Shown here: positions 35,766 to 50,511 of the stretch, one piece after another
Layout of the letters: the number at the start of each line of letters is the position of its first letter
Numbering within the stretch: position 1 is the first letter of the stretch
Assembly: GCF_008360935.1 (NCBI RefSeq)
Contig: NZ_SRXO01000003.1
Location: 372,001 to 436,000 of the forward strand
DNA from: Siccirubricoccus phaeus
Lineage (GTDB): Bacteria > Pseudomonadota > Alphaproteobacteria > Acetobacterales > Acetobacteraceae
DNA: 64,000 nt
Direction: 5' to 3'
The notes under the pieces: model-generated
Database searches by the model: none
Told to the model about the DNA's origin: nothing
The model's input: the letters and a program-made list of their open reading frames with translations, nothing else
Translations under genes and position numbers: made by a program

Positions 35766-36124
35766 TTCCGCAGGCGGCCGAGCTCCCCTGGTTCGCGGCG
35801 CTGCCGGTGGCGCTGCTGCTGCTGGGCGGCGCCGGGCTGACGCTGATCGGCTCGATCGGGCTGCTGCGCCTGCGCAGCTTCTATGAGCGCGTGCATGCCC
35901 CGACGCTCGCCACCTCCTACGGCATGGGCTGCATCCTGATCGCCTCGATGATCTTCTTCTCCGTGCTGCAGACGCGGCTCGTCATCCATGAGGTCGTGAT
36001 CGGCGCCTTCATCGTGCTGACGACGCCGGTCACGCTGATGCTGGTCGCCCGGGCCGCGCTGCACCGGGACCGGCTGGAGAAGAATGCGACGGTGCCACCC
36101 TCGATCAACCAGCCTGCCACCTGA
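35762..36124 (+). CDS. mrpG: Na+/H+ antiporter subunit G
   Basis: 120 residues, three helices, with the signature GSIGLLRLRSFYERVHAPTL and the end VLTTPVTLMLVARAALHRD. Last gene of the mrp operon; start overlaps the mrpF stop. No terminator with a T-run is obvious in the 156 nt before the convergent aldehyde dehydrogenase. Confidence 0.93.
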   Translation: MIPQAAELPWFAALPVALLLLGGAGLTLIGSIGLLRLRSFYERVHAPTLATSYGMGCILIASMIFFSVLQTRLVIHEVVIGAFIVLTTPVTLMLVARAALHRDRLEKNATVPPSINQPAT

Positions 36125-36280
36125 CATCGCCGGCGTGGCCCGGCGGCCGGCGGGCTTCGCGGCCGCCTCCTCCTGCCCGCGGCAGCGGCGGGACAGGCAG
36201 GAAGAAGATGACGACGCGGCGATGGCGCCGCGCGAAAGGCCGGCGCCTGCCGGGCGGATGCCAGGCTGGCGCCGCATCTT

Positions 36281-37774
36281 TCAGGCAGTGCGGATCCAGA
36301 CGGATTTTACGTTGAGGTATTCCTCGACATGCTGCTTGCCGCTCTCGCGCCCATAGCCGCTCATCTTGTAGCCGCCGAAAGGCACGGCGGGGTCCATCGC
36401 CTGATAGCAATTGATCCAGACGGAGCCGGCGCGGATGGCGCGGGCCAGCTTATGCGCCTTGGTCACGTCACGGGTCCATAGCCCGCTGCCGAGGCCGAAT
36501 TGCGTGGCGTTGGCGCGGGCGATCACCTCCTCGATGTCGTCGAAGGGGATGGCAGAAATCACCGGCCCGAAGATTTCCTCCTGTGCGATGCGCATCTCGT
36601 CCTTGACGTCGGCAAAGACGGTGGGCGGCACGAAGAAGCCCTTGGCCATGTCGCCCTCGGTCAGCCTTTCGCCGCCCGAGAGCGGGCGGGCACCTTCCTG
36701 GCGGCCGATCGCCAGGTAGCCGGTGACGCGGTCGAGCTGTTCCGTCGAGACCAGCGGGCCGACCTGCGTCGCCGGGTCGCTGCTGTTGCCGACCTTCAGC
36801 GACTTGCCGTAGTCGGCGACGCGCTGGGAGAATTCCTGGTAGATCTTCCGCTCGACGAAGAGCCGCGTGCCGGCGGAGCAGATCTGGCCGGAATTGGCGA
36901 AGACCGCCATGCCGGCGCCGGGCACCGCCGCATCCAGATCGGCATCGGCGAAGACCACATCGGGGCTCTTGCCGCCGAGTTCCAGCGAGACGCGCTTCAG
37001 ATTCCCGGCGGAGGCCTGGATGATCTTCTGCCCGGTGAGATGGGAGCCGGTGAAGGCCACCTTGTCCACGTCGCGGTGATTGGCCAGCGCGGCGCCGGCG
37101 GTCTCGCCATAGCCGGGCACGACATTCACCACCCCCGGCGGCACGCCCGCCTCCTGGCACAATTCGGCCAGGCGCAGCGGCGTCAGCGGCGCCTCCTCGG
37201 CCGGCTTCAGCACCACGGTGCAACCGGTGGCCAGCGCCGGGCCGATCTTCCAGATCGTCGCGGTCAGCGGGCCGTTCCAGGGGATGATGGCGCCCACCAC
37301 CCCGACCGGCTCCTTCAGGGTGAAGGAGGCATATTCGCCTGGCAGGGAATTCTCGATGGTCTCGCCATGGATGGAGACCGCCTGGCCGGCATAGTAGCGC
37401 AGCATGCCGAGGGCGCGCAGCTTGTTGCCCACGGTGCGGCTGATCGGCGCGCCCATGTCGAGCGTGTCGAGCGCCGCCAGCTCCTCGAAATGCTTCTCCA
37501 CCAGCTCGGCCAGCTTGAGCAGCAGATTCTGCCGCTCGAAGGGCTTGAACTTCGACCAGGGGCCGGTGAAGGCGCGACGCGCCGCGGCGACGGCACGGTC
37601 GATATCCTCCGCATCGCCCTCGGCGACCTCCGCCAGCACTTCGCCGGTGGAGGGGTTGATGGTCTGGAAGGTCTTGCCGGAGGCGGCCTCCAGCCATTTG
37701 CCATCGACCAGCATCCGTTTCGGCTTGCCGTCGAGGAAGGGATGCCGCGTGGTGAATTGCGTGATCTCGTTCAT
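36281..37774 (-). CDS. NAD(P)-dependent aldehyde dehydrogenase
   Basis: 497 residues, ALDH superfamily, oxidising an aldehyde to the acid in the cytosol. The general-base Glu is in VSLELGGKSPDVVF, the catalytic Cys in ANSGQICSAGTRLFV, and cofactor contacts in GAIIPWNGPLTATIWKIGPA and AFTGSHLTGQ. The C-terminal VPFGGYKMSGYGRE is typical of betaine- or phenylacetaldehyde-type enzymes. Substrate not deducible. Same strand as a second ALDH 132 nt upstream, separated by a hairpin repeat that may split transcription. Confidence 0.93.
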   Translation of the reverse strand: MNEITQFTTRHPFLDGKPKRMLVDGKWLEAASGKTFQTINPSTGEVLAEVAEGDAEDIDRAVAAARRAFTGPWSKFKPFERQNLLLKLAELVEKHFEELAALDTLDMGAPISRTVGNKLRALGMLRYYAGQAVSIHGETIENSLPGEYASFTLKEPVGVVGAIIPWNGPLTATIWKIGPALATGCTVVLKPAEEAPLTPLRLAELCQEAGVPPGVVNVVPGYGETAGAALANHRDVDKVAFTGSHLTGQKIIQASAGNLKRVSLELGGKSPDVVFADADLDAAVPGAGMAVFANSGQICSAGTRLFVERKIYQEFSQRVADYGKSLKVGNSSDPATQVGPLVSTEQLDRVTGYLAIGRQEGARPLSGGERLTEGDMAKGFFVPPTVFADVKDEMRIAQEEIFGPVISAIPFDDIEEVIARANATQFGLGSGLWTRDVTKAHKLARAIRAGSVWINCYQAMDPAVPFGGYKMSGYGRESGKQHVEEYLNVKSVWIRTA

Positions 37775-37789
37775 CTCATGCGCCTTGCC

Positions 37790-37857
37790 AGAGCGTGACC
37801 GCCTGCGGTGACGTCACCGCAGGCGTGACTCACGCGATCGAATGAAGGCCTGGAGCG
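37790..37857. repeat. dispersed intergenic hairpin repeat, copy 1
   Basis: Starts AGAGCGTGAC, contains a perfect 24-bp palindrome at 37801-37824 (GCCTGCGGTGAC followed by its reverse complement), then TGACTCACGCGATCGAATGA and ends CTGGAGCG. The same order of blocks recurs at 40871-40945 and 56824-56970. It lies between the two aldehyde dehydrogenase genes. Confidence 0.65.
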
Positions 37858-37906
37858 CGGGCCGCGAGCGTCGGCGAACGGCTCATGCTCCAGGGGTAAG
37901 GGATGG

Positions 37907-39403
37907 TCAGAGCAGCGCCGCGACGGCCTTGGTCTCGGTGTAGAGCTCGATCGCCTCGTAGCCCATCTCGCGGCCCCAGCCGGATTGCTTGTAGCCGCCG
38001 AAGGGCAGCGCGACGTCGTTGAAATTATGCACGTTGATCCAGACCGAGCCGGCCCGCAGCTTGCGCGCCAGCTTGTGCGCGACGCCGATGTCGCGGGTCC
38101 AGATGGACGCCGCCAGCCCGTATTCCGTGGCGTTGCCCTGCTTGGCGATGCGGTCGAGGTCATCATCGCCGTAGCGGATGGCGCAGACCACGGGACCGAA
38201 GATCTCCTCCCGCACCACCTTCATCTCCGGCGTGGTGCGCGTCAGGATGGTCGGCTCGACGAAATAGCCGGCATTGCCGTGGCGCTTGCCGCCGGTGACC
38301 ACCTCGGCGCCCTGTTCGCGGCCGGAGGCGAGGAAGCCGGTGACGCGGTTGAGCTGCTCCTCGGAGACCAGCGGGCCGATGCGCGTCTCCGGATCGAGGC
38401 CCGGGCCGATCTTCAGCTTCGTCGCCTCGTCGGCGAGGCCGGTCATCATCCGGTCGAACACCTTCTCATGCACGAAGAGGCGCGAGCCGGCGGTGCAGCA
38501 CTGGCCCATATTGAAGAAGATGCCGTTGGCCGCGCCCGGGATGGCGACCGAGAGATCGGCATCCGGGAAGACGATGGCCGGCGACTTGCCGCCCAGTTCC
38601 AGGCTCACCTTCTTCAGGTTGCCCGCGGCGGCCTGGACGATGAGCTTGCCGACCTCGGTGGAGCCGGTGAAGGCCACCTTGTCCACATCCGGATGCGCGG
38701 CGAGCGCGGCGCCCGGCACATGGTCGCCGGTGACGATGTTCACGACCCCGGGCGGGAAGCCGGCCTCCAGGATCAGCTCGCCCAGGCGGAGCGCGGAGAG
38801 CGGCGTCTGCTCGGCGGGCTTCAGCACGATGGTGCAGCCGGCGGCCAGCGCGGGCGCGATCTTCCACACCGCCATCAGCAGCGGGAAATTCCATGGGATG
38901 ATCTGGCCGACCACGCCGACCGGCTCCCGAATGGAATAGGCGTGCCACTCGCCCGGCGCCGAGATCGGGATCTGCTGGCCGCAGATCTTGGTGGACCAGC
39001 CGCCCATATAGCGCAGCAGCTCGCAGCCGAAGGGCAGGTCGACGGCGCGCGCATCGGTGATGGGCTTGCCGTTGTCGAGGGATTCCAGCTCCGCCAGCTC
39101 CTCGGAATGGGCCTCCAGCACATCCCCCAGCTTCCAGACCAGCTTGCCGCGTTCGGTCGGCTTCAGCCGGCTCCAGGGACCGGCCTCGAAGGCCCGGCGG
39201 GCAGCGGCGACGGCCAGGTCGATATCCGTGGCATTGCCCTCGGCGACGCTGGCGATCTGCTGGCCGGTGGCGGGATCGAGCACCGGGAAGCGCTTGCCGG
39301 AGCTGGGTTCCACCCATTTGCCGTCGATCAGCAGCCGGTGCGGCCGGGCGATGAAGTCGCTTGTGACGGGGCTGAGCCGGCCATGCGCGCTGGCGAGGTC
39401 CAT
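37907..39403 (-). CDS. aldehyde dehydrogenase (second copy, class 1/2-like)
   Basis: 498 residues. The Glu motif is VSLELGGKSPAIVF and the nucleophile is in MGQCCTAGSRLFVHE. GQIIPWNFPLLMAVWKIAPA and AFTGSTEVGKLIVQAA bind NAD. It resembles broad aldehyde or betaine-aldehyde dehydrogenases and is only moderately similar to its neighbour, so not a recent duplicate. GGAGGAG precedes ATG 39403. It is divergent from the DUF2325 gene; the 169-bp gap has two 24-bp palindromes, one 17 nt upstream of this ATG. Confidence 0.93.
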   Translation of the reverse strand: MDLASAHGRLSPVTSDFIARPHRLLIDGKWVEPSSGKRFPVLDPATGQQIASVAEGNATDIDLAVAAARRAFEAGPWSRLKPTERGKLVWKLGDVLEAHSEELAELESLDNGKPITDARAVDLPFGCELLRYMGGWSTKICGQQIPISAPGEWHAYSIREPVGVVGQIIPWNFPLLMAVWKIAPALAAGCTIVLKPAEQTPLSALRLGELILEAGFPPGVVNIVTGDHVPGAALAAHPDVDKVAFTGSTEVGKLIVQAAAGNLKKVSLELGGKSPAIVFPDADLSVAIPGAANGIFFNMGQCCTAGSRLFVHEKVFDRMMTGLADEATKLKIGPGLDPETRIGPLVSEEQLNRVTGFLASGREQGAEVVTGGKRHGNAGYFVEPTILTRTTPEMKVVREEIFGPVVCAIRYGDDDLDRIAKQGNATEYGLAASIWTRDIGVAHKLARKLRAGSVWINVHNFNDVALPFGGYKQSGWGREMGYEAIELYTETKAVAALL

Positions 39404-39419
39404 CTTGTGCTCCTCCAGT

Positions 39420-39443
39420 CGTTATATCTTGTCGTTTATAACG
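39420..39443. promoter_or_regulatory. candidate operator upstream of the ALDH gene
   Basis: CGTTATA-N10-TATAACG, a 24-bp inverted repeat with perfect 7-bp arms, 17 nt upstream of the ALDH start. The half-site CGYTATA also builds the palindrome at 39533-39556. Confidence 0.6.
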
Positions 39444-39532
39444 AAAGCTTGGCTCCCTTGTCGAGCCAGGGCTGTCGGCGGGGCGTCCCGGCCGGGCGTT
39501 GCCGGCCTGGGGCTCCCCATGCCCGGCAGAAA

Positions 39533-39556
39533 CGCTATAATCGCACGATTATAGCG
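39533..39556. promoter_or_regulatory. 24-bp perfect palindromic operator upstream of the DUF2325 gene
   Basis: CGCTATAATCG, CA, CGATTATAGCG: perfect 11-bp arms with a 2-nt centre, 17 nt upstream of the DUF2325 ATG. TATAAT inside it could be the -10 box, making this a repressor site. Outer half-sites match those at 39420-39443. Confidence 0.7.
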
Positions 39557-39572
39557 ATGCGGGAAGCAGCCC

Positions 39573-40850
39573 ATGTCGATGCGCCGCCTCTACCCCGATC
39601 CGGCCCCGCGGCCCGCGATCTTCGAAGGCCTCCCCGCACCGGGCAGCACAGGCCCAGGCTGCTGCGCCATCCGCTTCCCGCCGGTCCGGCCCGCCGCCGC
39701 TGCCCTCTTCGCGGCGGCGGCGGAGCCCCAGTCGCCGCCCCGGCGCCGGCGGATCTGGGACCTTGGCGCCACGCTGCATTGCTCGATCATCGGCACCTGC
39801 CTGTCGACGGACGAGCTCCGCCGGCTGCTGCGCAAGCTCGGGCTGCCTGCGGGCGACATGACGGACCACGAGTTGCACAAGATCGGCGTTGAGCTGGCGG
39901 CGCAGCAGGGCCAGGCATCGCGCCTGCTGAACAAGGCGCTGGAGGAGCGGCACCGGTCGGCCATTCGCCGCTTCGGCGCGGCGGCCGGGCGCGACTCCGT
40001 CAGGCGCCTGTGGCGGGAGGCGCTGGAGTCAGGCGACATCCCTGGCGCCTATTGGGCGCTGCTCACCCATCCCGCGACGGACCAGCCCCTGGTCGCCGAG
40101 GCCTTCGGCGATGTGCACATGCTCTCCCACCTGGTGGGCGCGGCGAATCGCGCGGATATCCGCCGCCTCGCGGCGCAGGACCGGGAGATTGCCACGCTGC
40201 GCGAGACGGTGGCGCGGCAGCAGGCAAGGCTGCGCCACGACCTGACGGAGCGTGATGGCCGCATCCGCGGCCTGCAGGCCCTTCTGGTGGCGCAGGCCGG
40301 GCGCGAGGCTGCACCCTCTCCGGCCGTCATGTCCGAAGACCCCGCCGCCGAGTGGCGGGAGGCGTTGCGGCGCGAGGCGTCGCGCCGCGACACCGCCGAA
40401 CGGCGGCGCGCCGCGGCGGAGGAGGCCCTGGCAAGGCGGAGTGCGGAATGCCAGGCCCTGGCGGCGGAAGCCGAGGCGCTGCGGCGCGAGCTGGCCGCGG
40501 CGGAGGCCGCGCTGGCGCCGGCCCCGGCCCCGCCTTCCGGCCCGGTGCCGGCCATGGTGCTTTATGTCGGTGGCCGTTCCGGCCAGACTGCGGCGCTGCG
40601 CGCGGCGGCGGAGCGCGCGGGCGTTTCGCAGCTCATCCATCATGACGCCGAGGCCGGGGCGGCGCAGCTCCCCGGGCTGATCGGGCGCGCCGATCTCGTC
40701 GTCTTCCCGGTGGATTGCGTCAGCCATGACGCGGCGCTCAACGTCAAGCGGCTCTGCCGGCAGCTTGGCCGGGCGTTCCGGCCGCTGCGCTCGACCGGTG
40801 CCGCCAGCCTGCTGGCCGCGCTCCGCGCCGGACATGGCGGCGGGCGCTGA
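39573..40850 (+). CDS. DUF2325 domain protein
   Basis: 425 residues. The N-terminal part has the conserved Cys motif LGATLHCSIIGTCLSTDEL (about 65-84). A long helical, Arg/Ala/Glu-rich coiled coil covers about 190-315. The C-terminal DUF2325 domain reads MVLYVGGRSGQTAALRAAAE, LVVFPVDCVSHDAALNVKRL and ends near 415. The family resembles receiver-like folds and is of unknown role, possibly regulatory. The two palindromes in its upstream gap suggest it or an unlinked factor controls this locus. Confidence 0.85.
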   Translation: MSMRRLYPDPAPRPAIFEGLPAPGSTGPGCCAIRFPPVRPAAAALFAAAAEPQSPPRRRRIWDLGATLHCSIIGTCLSTDELRRLLRKLGLPAGDMTDHELHKIGVELAAQQGQASRLLNKALEERHRSAIRRFGAAAGRDSVRRLWREALESGDIPGAYWALLTHPATDQPLVAEAFGDVHMLSHLVGAANRADIRRLAAQDREIATLRETVARQQARLRHDLTERDGRIRGLQALLVAQAGREAAPSPAVMSEDPAAEWREALRREASRRDTAERRRAAAEEALARRSAECQALAAEAEALRRELAAAEAALAPAPAPPSGPVPAMVLYVGGRSGQTAALRAAAERAGVSQLIHHDAEAGAAQLPGLIGRADLVVFPVDCVSHDAALNVKRLCRQLGRAFRPLRSTGAASLLAALRAGHGGGR

Positions 40851-40870
40851 ACGCCCTGTCCCGCGCCGCC

Positions 40871-40945
40871 AGAGCGCGGTCGGTTGAGGTCGACCGAAGC
40901 CGAACTACGCGACCGGACAATGAGCTGGAGCGGGACGGGTGAGCG
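40871..40945. repeat. dispersed intergenic hairpin repeat, copy 2
   Basis: AGAGCGCGGTCGGTTGAGGT then CGACCGAAGCC (hairpin arms), ACGCGACCGGACAATGAGC and TGGAGCGGGACGGGTGAGCG. It aligns block by block with the reverse complement of 56890-56970. The remainder of the 40851-41240 gap shows no supported gene. Confidence 0.7.
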
Positions 40946-41240
40946 AAAGCGAAGGCGGGATGCTGTTGTTTTCAGTGGCCTGCTTGTCCGCTGCGTTCGC
41001 TGGAAAATCCAGCGAACTTCGCGGGCAGGACTGGCAGCCGGGTCGGCCTGCAGCGGGCGTAGCCTGGCGATGCCAAGGCGGCACTGCGCCCGCGCCGCCG
41101 GGACGGCGCCGAATCGGGGCATCTCACGGCGCAAAGCTTGGGTAAGGTAGCCGGCGGAAAGCGGCAGCGCCGGGAGAACCAAGGCCGCCGCCCCGGCGGA
41201 CCCCGCGCGGGCCGTCCCGCAAGAACCGGAGGAAATGTAG

Positions 41241-42326
41241 ATGGACAGACGCATGATGCTGACGGCCGGCGCCGTCCCGGCGGCGCTCGGCCTGGCCGCG
41301 CCGGCCCTGGCGCAGACCCGCCCCAAGGTGAGCTGGCGCCTCACCTCCAGCTTCCCGCGCAACCTGGATACGCTCTACGGCGCCGCCACCACCTTCGCGC
41401 GGATGGTCAGCGAGGCCACCGATGGCGATTTCACCATCCGCATCTTCTCCCCGGGCGAGATCGTGCCGGCGCTCGAGGCGCGGGAGGCGACCTCCAAGGG
41501 CTTCGTCGAAAGCTGCTTCACCGCTTCCTCCTACTCCATCGGCACCGATCCGGCCTTCATGTTCGGCACCGTCCTGCTGTTCGGGCTGAACAGCCGGCAG
41601 CAGATGGCCTATCTCTACGAGCTGGGCGGCAATGAGAAGCTGAACCGCCTGCTCTATGAGAAGCACAACGTCCTCTGCTGGCCGCTGATCAGCACCGGCG
41701 CGCAGATGGGCGGCTGGTTCCGCAAGGAGATCCGCTCGCCCGAGGATCTGAAGGGGCTGAAATTCCGCATCGGCGGGCTGGCGGGGCATGTGTTCCAGCG
41801 CCTTGGCAGCGTGCCGCAGCAGATCGCCGCGGGCGACATCTATCCCTCGCTGGAGCGCGGGACGATCGATGCGGCCGAGTGGATCGGGCCCTATGACGAC
41901 GAGAAGCTCGGCCTCCACAAGGTCGCGCCCTATTACTACTATCCAGGCTGGTGGGAGGGGACGGGCATTCTCTCCCTCATCGTCAACAAGCAGAAATACG
42001 ACGAGCTGCCGCCTGCCTATCGCAGCATCGTGCAGACTGCGGCGGCGGCCACCACCTCGCTCGGCCTGGCCAAATACGACGCGCTGAACCCGCAGGCGCT
42101 GAAGCGCTTGGTGGCGGCGGGGGCGCTGCTGCGGCCCTTCCCGCAATCCGTGCTGGATGCCTGCTTCGACGAGACGACGAAGATGCATGAGGAGTATTCC
42201 CGGGCGGACCCGGTCTATGCCGAGATCTACAAGGAGATGACGGCGTTCCGGCAGGACGGCTATCAGTGGCTGCAGCTCTCCGAATACGCCTTCGACAGCT
42301 ACCAGATCCGGCGGCTGCGGCGGTAG
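41241..42326 (+). CDS. TRAP transporter substrate-binding protein (DctP family)
   Basis: 361 residues, periplasmic receptor. A twin-arginine-like signal (MDRRMMLTAGAVPAALGLAA, cut after PALAQ) is followed by WRLTSSFPRNLDTLYGAATT. The ligand-binding core reads LKGLKFRIGGLAGHVFQRLG, with the Arg that usually clamps the carboxylate, then DAAEWIGPYDDEKLGL. It resembles the TakP subgroup (2-oxo acids and similar). GGAGGAAA precedes the ATG. No DctQ/DctM membrane genes are adjacent, so it is an orphan receptor. Confidence 0.92.
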   Translation: MDRRMMLTAGAVPAALGLAAPALAQTRPKVSWRLTSSFPRNLDTLYGAATTFARMVSEATDGDFTIRIFSPGEIVPALEAREATSKGFVESCFTASSYSIGTDPAFMFGTVLLFGLNSRQQMAYLYELGGNEKLNRLLYEKHNVLCWPLISTGAQMGGWFRKEIRSPEDLKGLKFRIGGLAGHVFQRLGSVPQQIAAGDIYPSLERGTIDAAEWIGPYDDEKLGLHKVAPYYYYPGWWEGTGILSLIVNKQKYDELPPAYRSIVQTAAAATTSLGLAKYDALNPQALKRLVAAGALLRPFPQSVLDACFDETTKMHEEYSRADPVYAEIYKEMTAFRQDGYQWLQLSEYAFDSYQIRRLRR

Positions 42327-42451
42327 GCGGCGCTCCGCCAGCCGCGCCCGGCAGCGCCTGGGCCGGCTGGGGCCTGCCCGCGCTGTCGGAGCAACTCCGA
42401 TCGGACGGAATCGCCTGACCGGATTAACTCTCTAATTGAAGACAAGGGCTG

Positions 42452-42920
42452 GTGTCCCGCTTCCGCGTCGCCGTGCTGGCAGCTTCGTCGCGGAGCTCAT
42501 CGGACATCGCCCTCCCGCTGCCGCTTCCGGCAGGCGCCCCGCGTCATTCAGCCTGGGCGAGCTGGGGTCCCGCGCCGGACGACGACGCGCAATTCGCCCA
42601 GCTTGCGCGCCTGCGTGCCGGAATCGAGGTGCATGGCGGCACCCGGATCGCCCGCGGCGCCGCAGCGATCGGCGCCGCCATGGCCGCCTGTATCGGCCTC
42701 AAGCCGCATATGGATGCGGTGACGCATCACGTCACGTAATCCGGCGATTTCGCCATGACGCACTCGCAATGGCTGATCACCGGGGAGGACAAGGACGGCA
42801 ACCGCATCGGGCTGCATCATCACAGCATGGAGGTCTATCACCGCGGCGAAGACGGCACCTGGTACTTCTTCCTCGCCCACCCCTTCGGCGCCGATTTGTC
42901 CTGGGCCATGCCCCGTCCGC
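42452..42920 (+). pseudogene. DUF4440/SnoaL-like gene with in-frame stop
   Basis: The reading frame HMDAVTHHVT, TAA (42737-42739), SGDFAMTHSQWLITGEDKDG continues in the same frame on both sides of the stop, then IGLHHHSMEVYHRGEDGTWY and HPFGADLSWA. The second half is a clear SnoaL/DUF4440 C-terminus (NTF2-like fold). The first half is degenerate. After about 42920 homology ends without a stop of its own. Confidence 0.6.
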
Positions 42921-42995
42921 CGCGCACGGATCGAGGCGTCCGGCGAAGGCCTGGCCCCGGCATGGGGGGGCTGCGCAGCCGGCCGTTCCGCCTTC

Positions 42996-43790
42996 TCAGC
43001 CCCGCGCCACGAACAGGGAATTCCCCACCGTGCGGAACGCCTCCGCATAGCCGCGCGCCTGCAGCAGCGTCGCCATGTCGGAGCCGGCATCCTGGTCGCC
43101 GCCGCTCACCACCTCCGCGCAGATGATCCGCGGCCCGGCGCCGCGCCGCAGGCTGGAGGCCGCCAGCACCGCGATATCCTGGCCTTCGATGTCGATGCTC
43201 AGCAGGTCCGGCCAGATGCCGCCACAATGCCGCGCCACCACCTGGTCCAGCGTGATCACCGGAATGGACCGCACCTCGCGGATGGCGAAGGCCGGATGCG
43301 CTGCGACGAAGGCCTCGGCCGCCGCGCGGTCGAAGCTGTTCCGCCCGGACCGCTCGTCGATCATGTAGAAGGGCAGCTCGCCCTCCGCCGGGCCGACGCC
43401 GATATTCACCATCACATCCTCCGGCCGCAGCTCGGCGAAAGCGGGGATGAGGTTCGGGTTCGCCTCGACGCAGACGCCGCGGCCGCCCAGGGCATAGAAC
43501 AGCGCGGTGTTGCTGCAATGCACCGGATGGTGGGCGCCGATGTCGAGGTAGCTCGGCCGCTCCACGCCGAGCTGGCGGAACAGGTTCAGCAGGATCAGGT
43601 CCTCGCCGAACTGGGCATAGCTCAGCGGCCCGAAGGGCTGGTCCGGATGGCCGCGATAGCCCCAGGGGCCGAGGCCGGGACCTTCCCCCGGGGCTTCCAG
43701 CCGCGCCAGGATGCGCCGCAGCGGCTCGCCCAGCCGCTGCTCGATCACCGCCTCCAGCGTCGCCGCCGGCGTCGCCTCGGGCTGGGTCAC
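42996..43790 (-). CDS. FkbM-family methyltransferase
   Basis: 264 residues, SAM-dependent, usually O-methylates sugars. The SAM-binding motif is PSYLDIGAHHPVHCSNT, then GVCVEANPNLIPAF, and the FkbM block PDLLSIDIEGQDIAVL. GTG 43790 overlaps the glycosyltransferase stop by 4 nt (GTGA), so it is translationally coupled. With the glycosyltransferase and the large secreted protein upstream it forms a three-gene operon; methyl-capping of a glycan on that protein is a plausible reading. Confidence 0.9.
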   Translation of the reverse strand: MTQPEATPAATLEAVIEQRLGEPLRRILARLEAPGEGPGLGPWGYRGHPDQPFGPLSYAQFGEDLILLNLFRQLGVERPSYLDIGAHHPVHCSNTALFYALGGRGVCVEANPNLIPAFAELRPEDVMVNIGVGPAEGELPFYMIDERSGRNSFDRAAAEAFVAAHPAFAIREVRSIPVITLDQVVARHCGGIWPDLLSIDIEGQDIAVLAASSLRRGAGPRIICAEVVSGGDQDAGSDMATLLQARGYAEAFRTVGNSLFVARG

Positions 43791-45072
43791 GCCGCGACCT
43801 CCGCCACCGGCGCCAGCGCCGCCAGCACCTGCGCGGCCACGCCCTCCGGCGCCTGGTGCTGCAGGCACAGCGCGGTGGCATAGCCCTTGGCGCAACTGTC
43901 CATCCAGGTCCGGGTCATCCACCAGCAGCCGCCGCAGACCGGCGGCGCAATGTTGAGATTCTGCGGATAGCCGAAATAATCCACTGGCGTCGGGCCGAAC
44001 AGCACGGCGGAACGGGTGCCGAGCGACGCCGCCAGGTGCACCAGCCCGCCCTCATTGTCCAGGTGCAACTGGCTGCCGGCGAGGATCGCCGCCACCTCCG
44101 GCATGCTGGTGCGGCCGATCAGCACCTGGTCGCAGGAGGGGATGGGCGTGCTGGTGGCGGTGCCGAGCTGGATGACGGCCAGGTCGGGCCGCGCCGCCTT
44201 CACCTGCGCCACCACCGCGTCGAAATGCGGGTAGCATTTCGTGGCGCGGCGGCCGGCGATGATGAATTCCGTGTCGAAGCCGTTATGCACCGTGACGTAG
44301 CCGCCCGGGCTGAGGCCGAAGCGGCGCAGCGCCGCCGCCTCCTGCGGCACCGCCATCCGGTCGCCGCGATACTCCAGCCCGGCCAGGTGGTGCAGGAAGT
44401 CCCGCCGGCTGCGGCCGCCGAACACCGCCTTCTGCGCCAGGAAATTGTCGTGCCAGGGGTGCTGTGCGACGAAGGGGTCGATCACCGGGCGGTTGCGGAT
44501 CAGCGTCGCCACCGCCTCCGCCAGGGCCGGGTTGTCCCGCACCGCCGCCCAGCGCAGGTCTTCCTGGTAGAGGACGACCATCTGGTTGGCGCGCAGCGCC
44601 ACATCGTATTCCCGGCGCAGCCCGTCGAACAGGATGTCGTAATGCACCTGCCGCAGGCCCGGCAGGCCGCCCAGCGCCCAGGCGGCCAGCGCCGGGCGCG
44701 GGCAGAAGATGTCGAAGCCCGCGCCGCCGGCATGCGCTTCCAGGTCGCGCAGGAAGCGGCCGATGACCAGGAAATCGCCGATCCCGCCAGTGATGGCGAC
44801 GGCGATGCGGGGCACCCCGCCCGGGGTGCGCTGCCGCTCTTCACGCAATGCCTGCCGCAACTCCCGCTCCCGCATGCCGGCGCCGACCTGGCGCAGCAGC
44901 AACGTACCCTTGCGGAGCGCGGTGCTGAAGCCGTAGCCCGCCGCCGCCATCAGCCCATGCTGCCGCCAGGTCGCCTGCAGCAGCGCCGCCGCATGGCGGA
45001 ACCGCGGCAGGATGGCCCCGGCCGGCGGGGGCGTGAAGCCCCCGCCGCCCAGGGCGCCGCCCGGCAGCGCCA

Positions 45073-45073
<1 letters not shown>
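43787..45073 (-). CDS. GT9-like glycosyltransferase (heptosyltransferase superfamily)
   Basis: 428 residues, GT-B fold. Features are IAVAITGGIGDFLVIGRFLR in the acceptor half, and VIQLGTATSTPIP, LDNEGGLVHLAASLGTRSAV and LFGPTPVDYFGYPQNLNI in the nucleotide-sugar half, typical of ADP-heptose:LPS transferases. The cysteine-rich CGGCWWMTRTWMDSCAKGY occurs in protein- and LPS-targeting relatives. An about 80-residue N-terminal helical region is extra. ATG overlaps the stop of the giant upstream gene by 1 nt (TGATG). Confidence 0.85.

Positions 45074-50511
<5,438 letters not shown>

Noticed and set aside
42436-43050. 204-codon plus-strand frame near the DUF4440 relic
   Set aside because: Arg-rich translation in the wrong frame; the SnoaL-like motifs are in the neighbouring frame.
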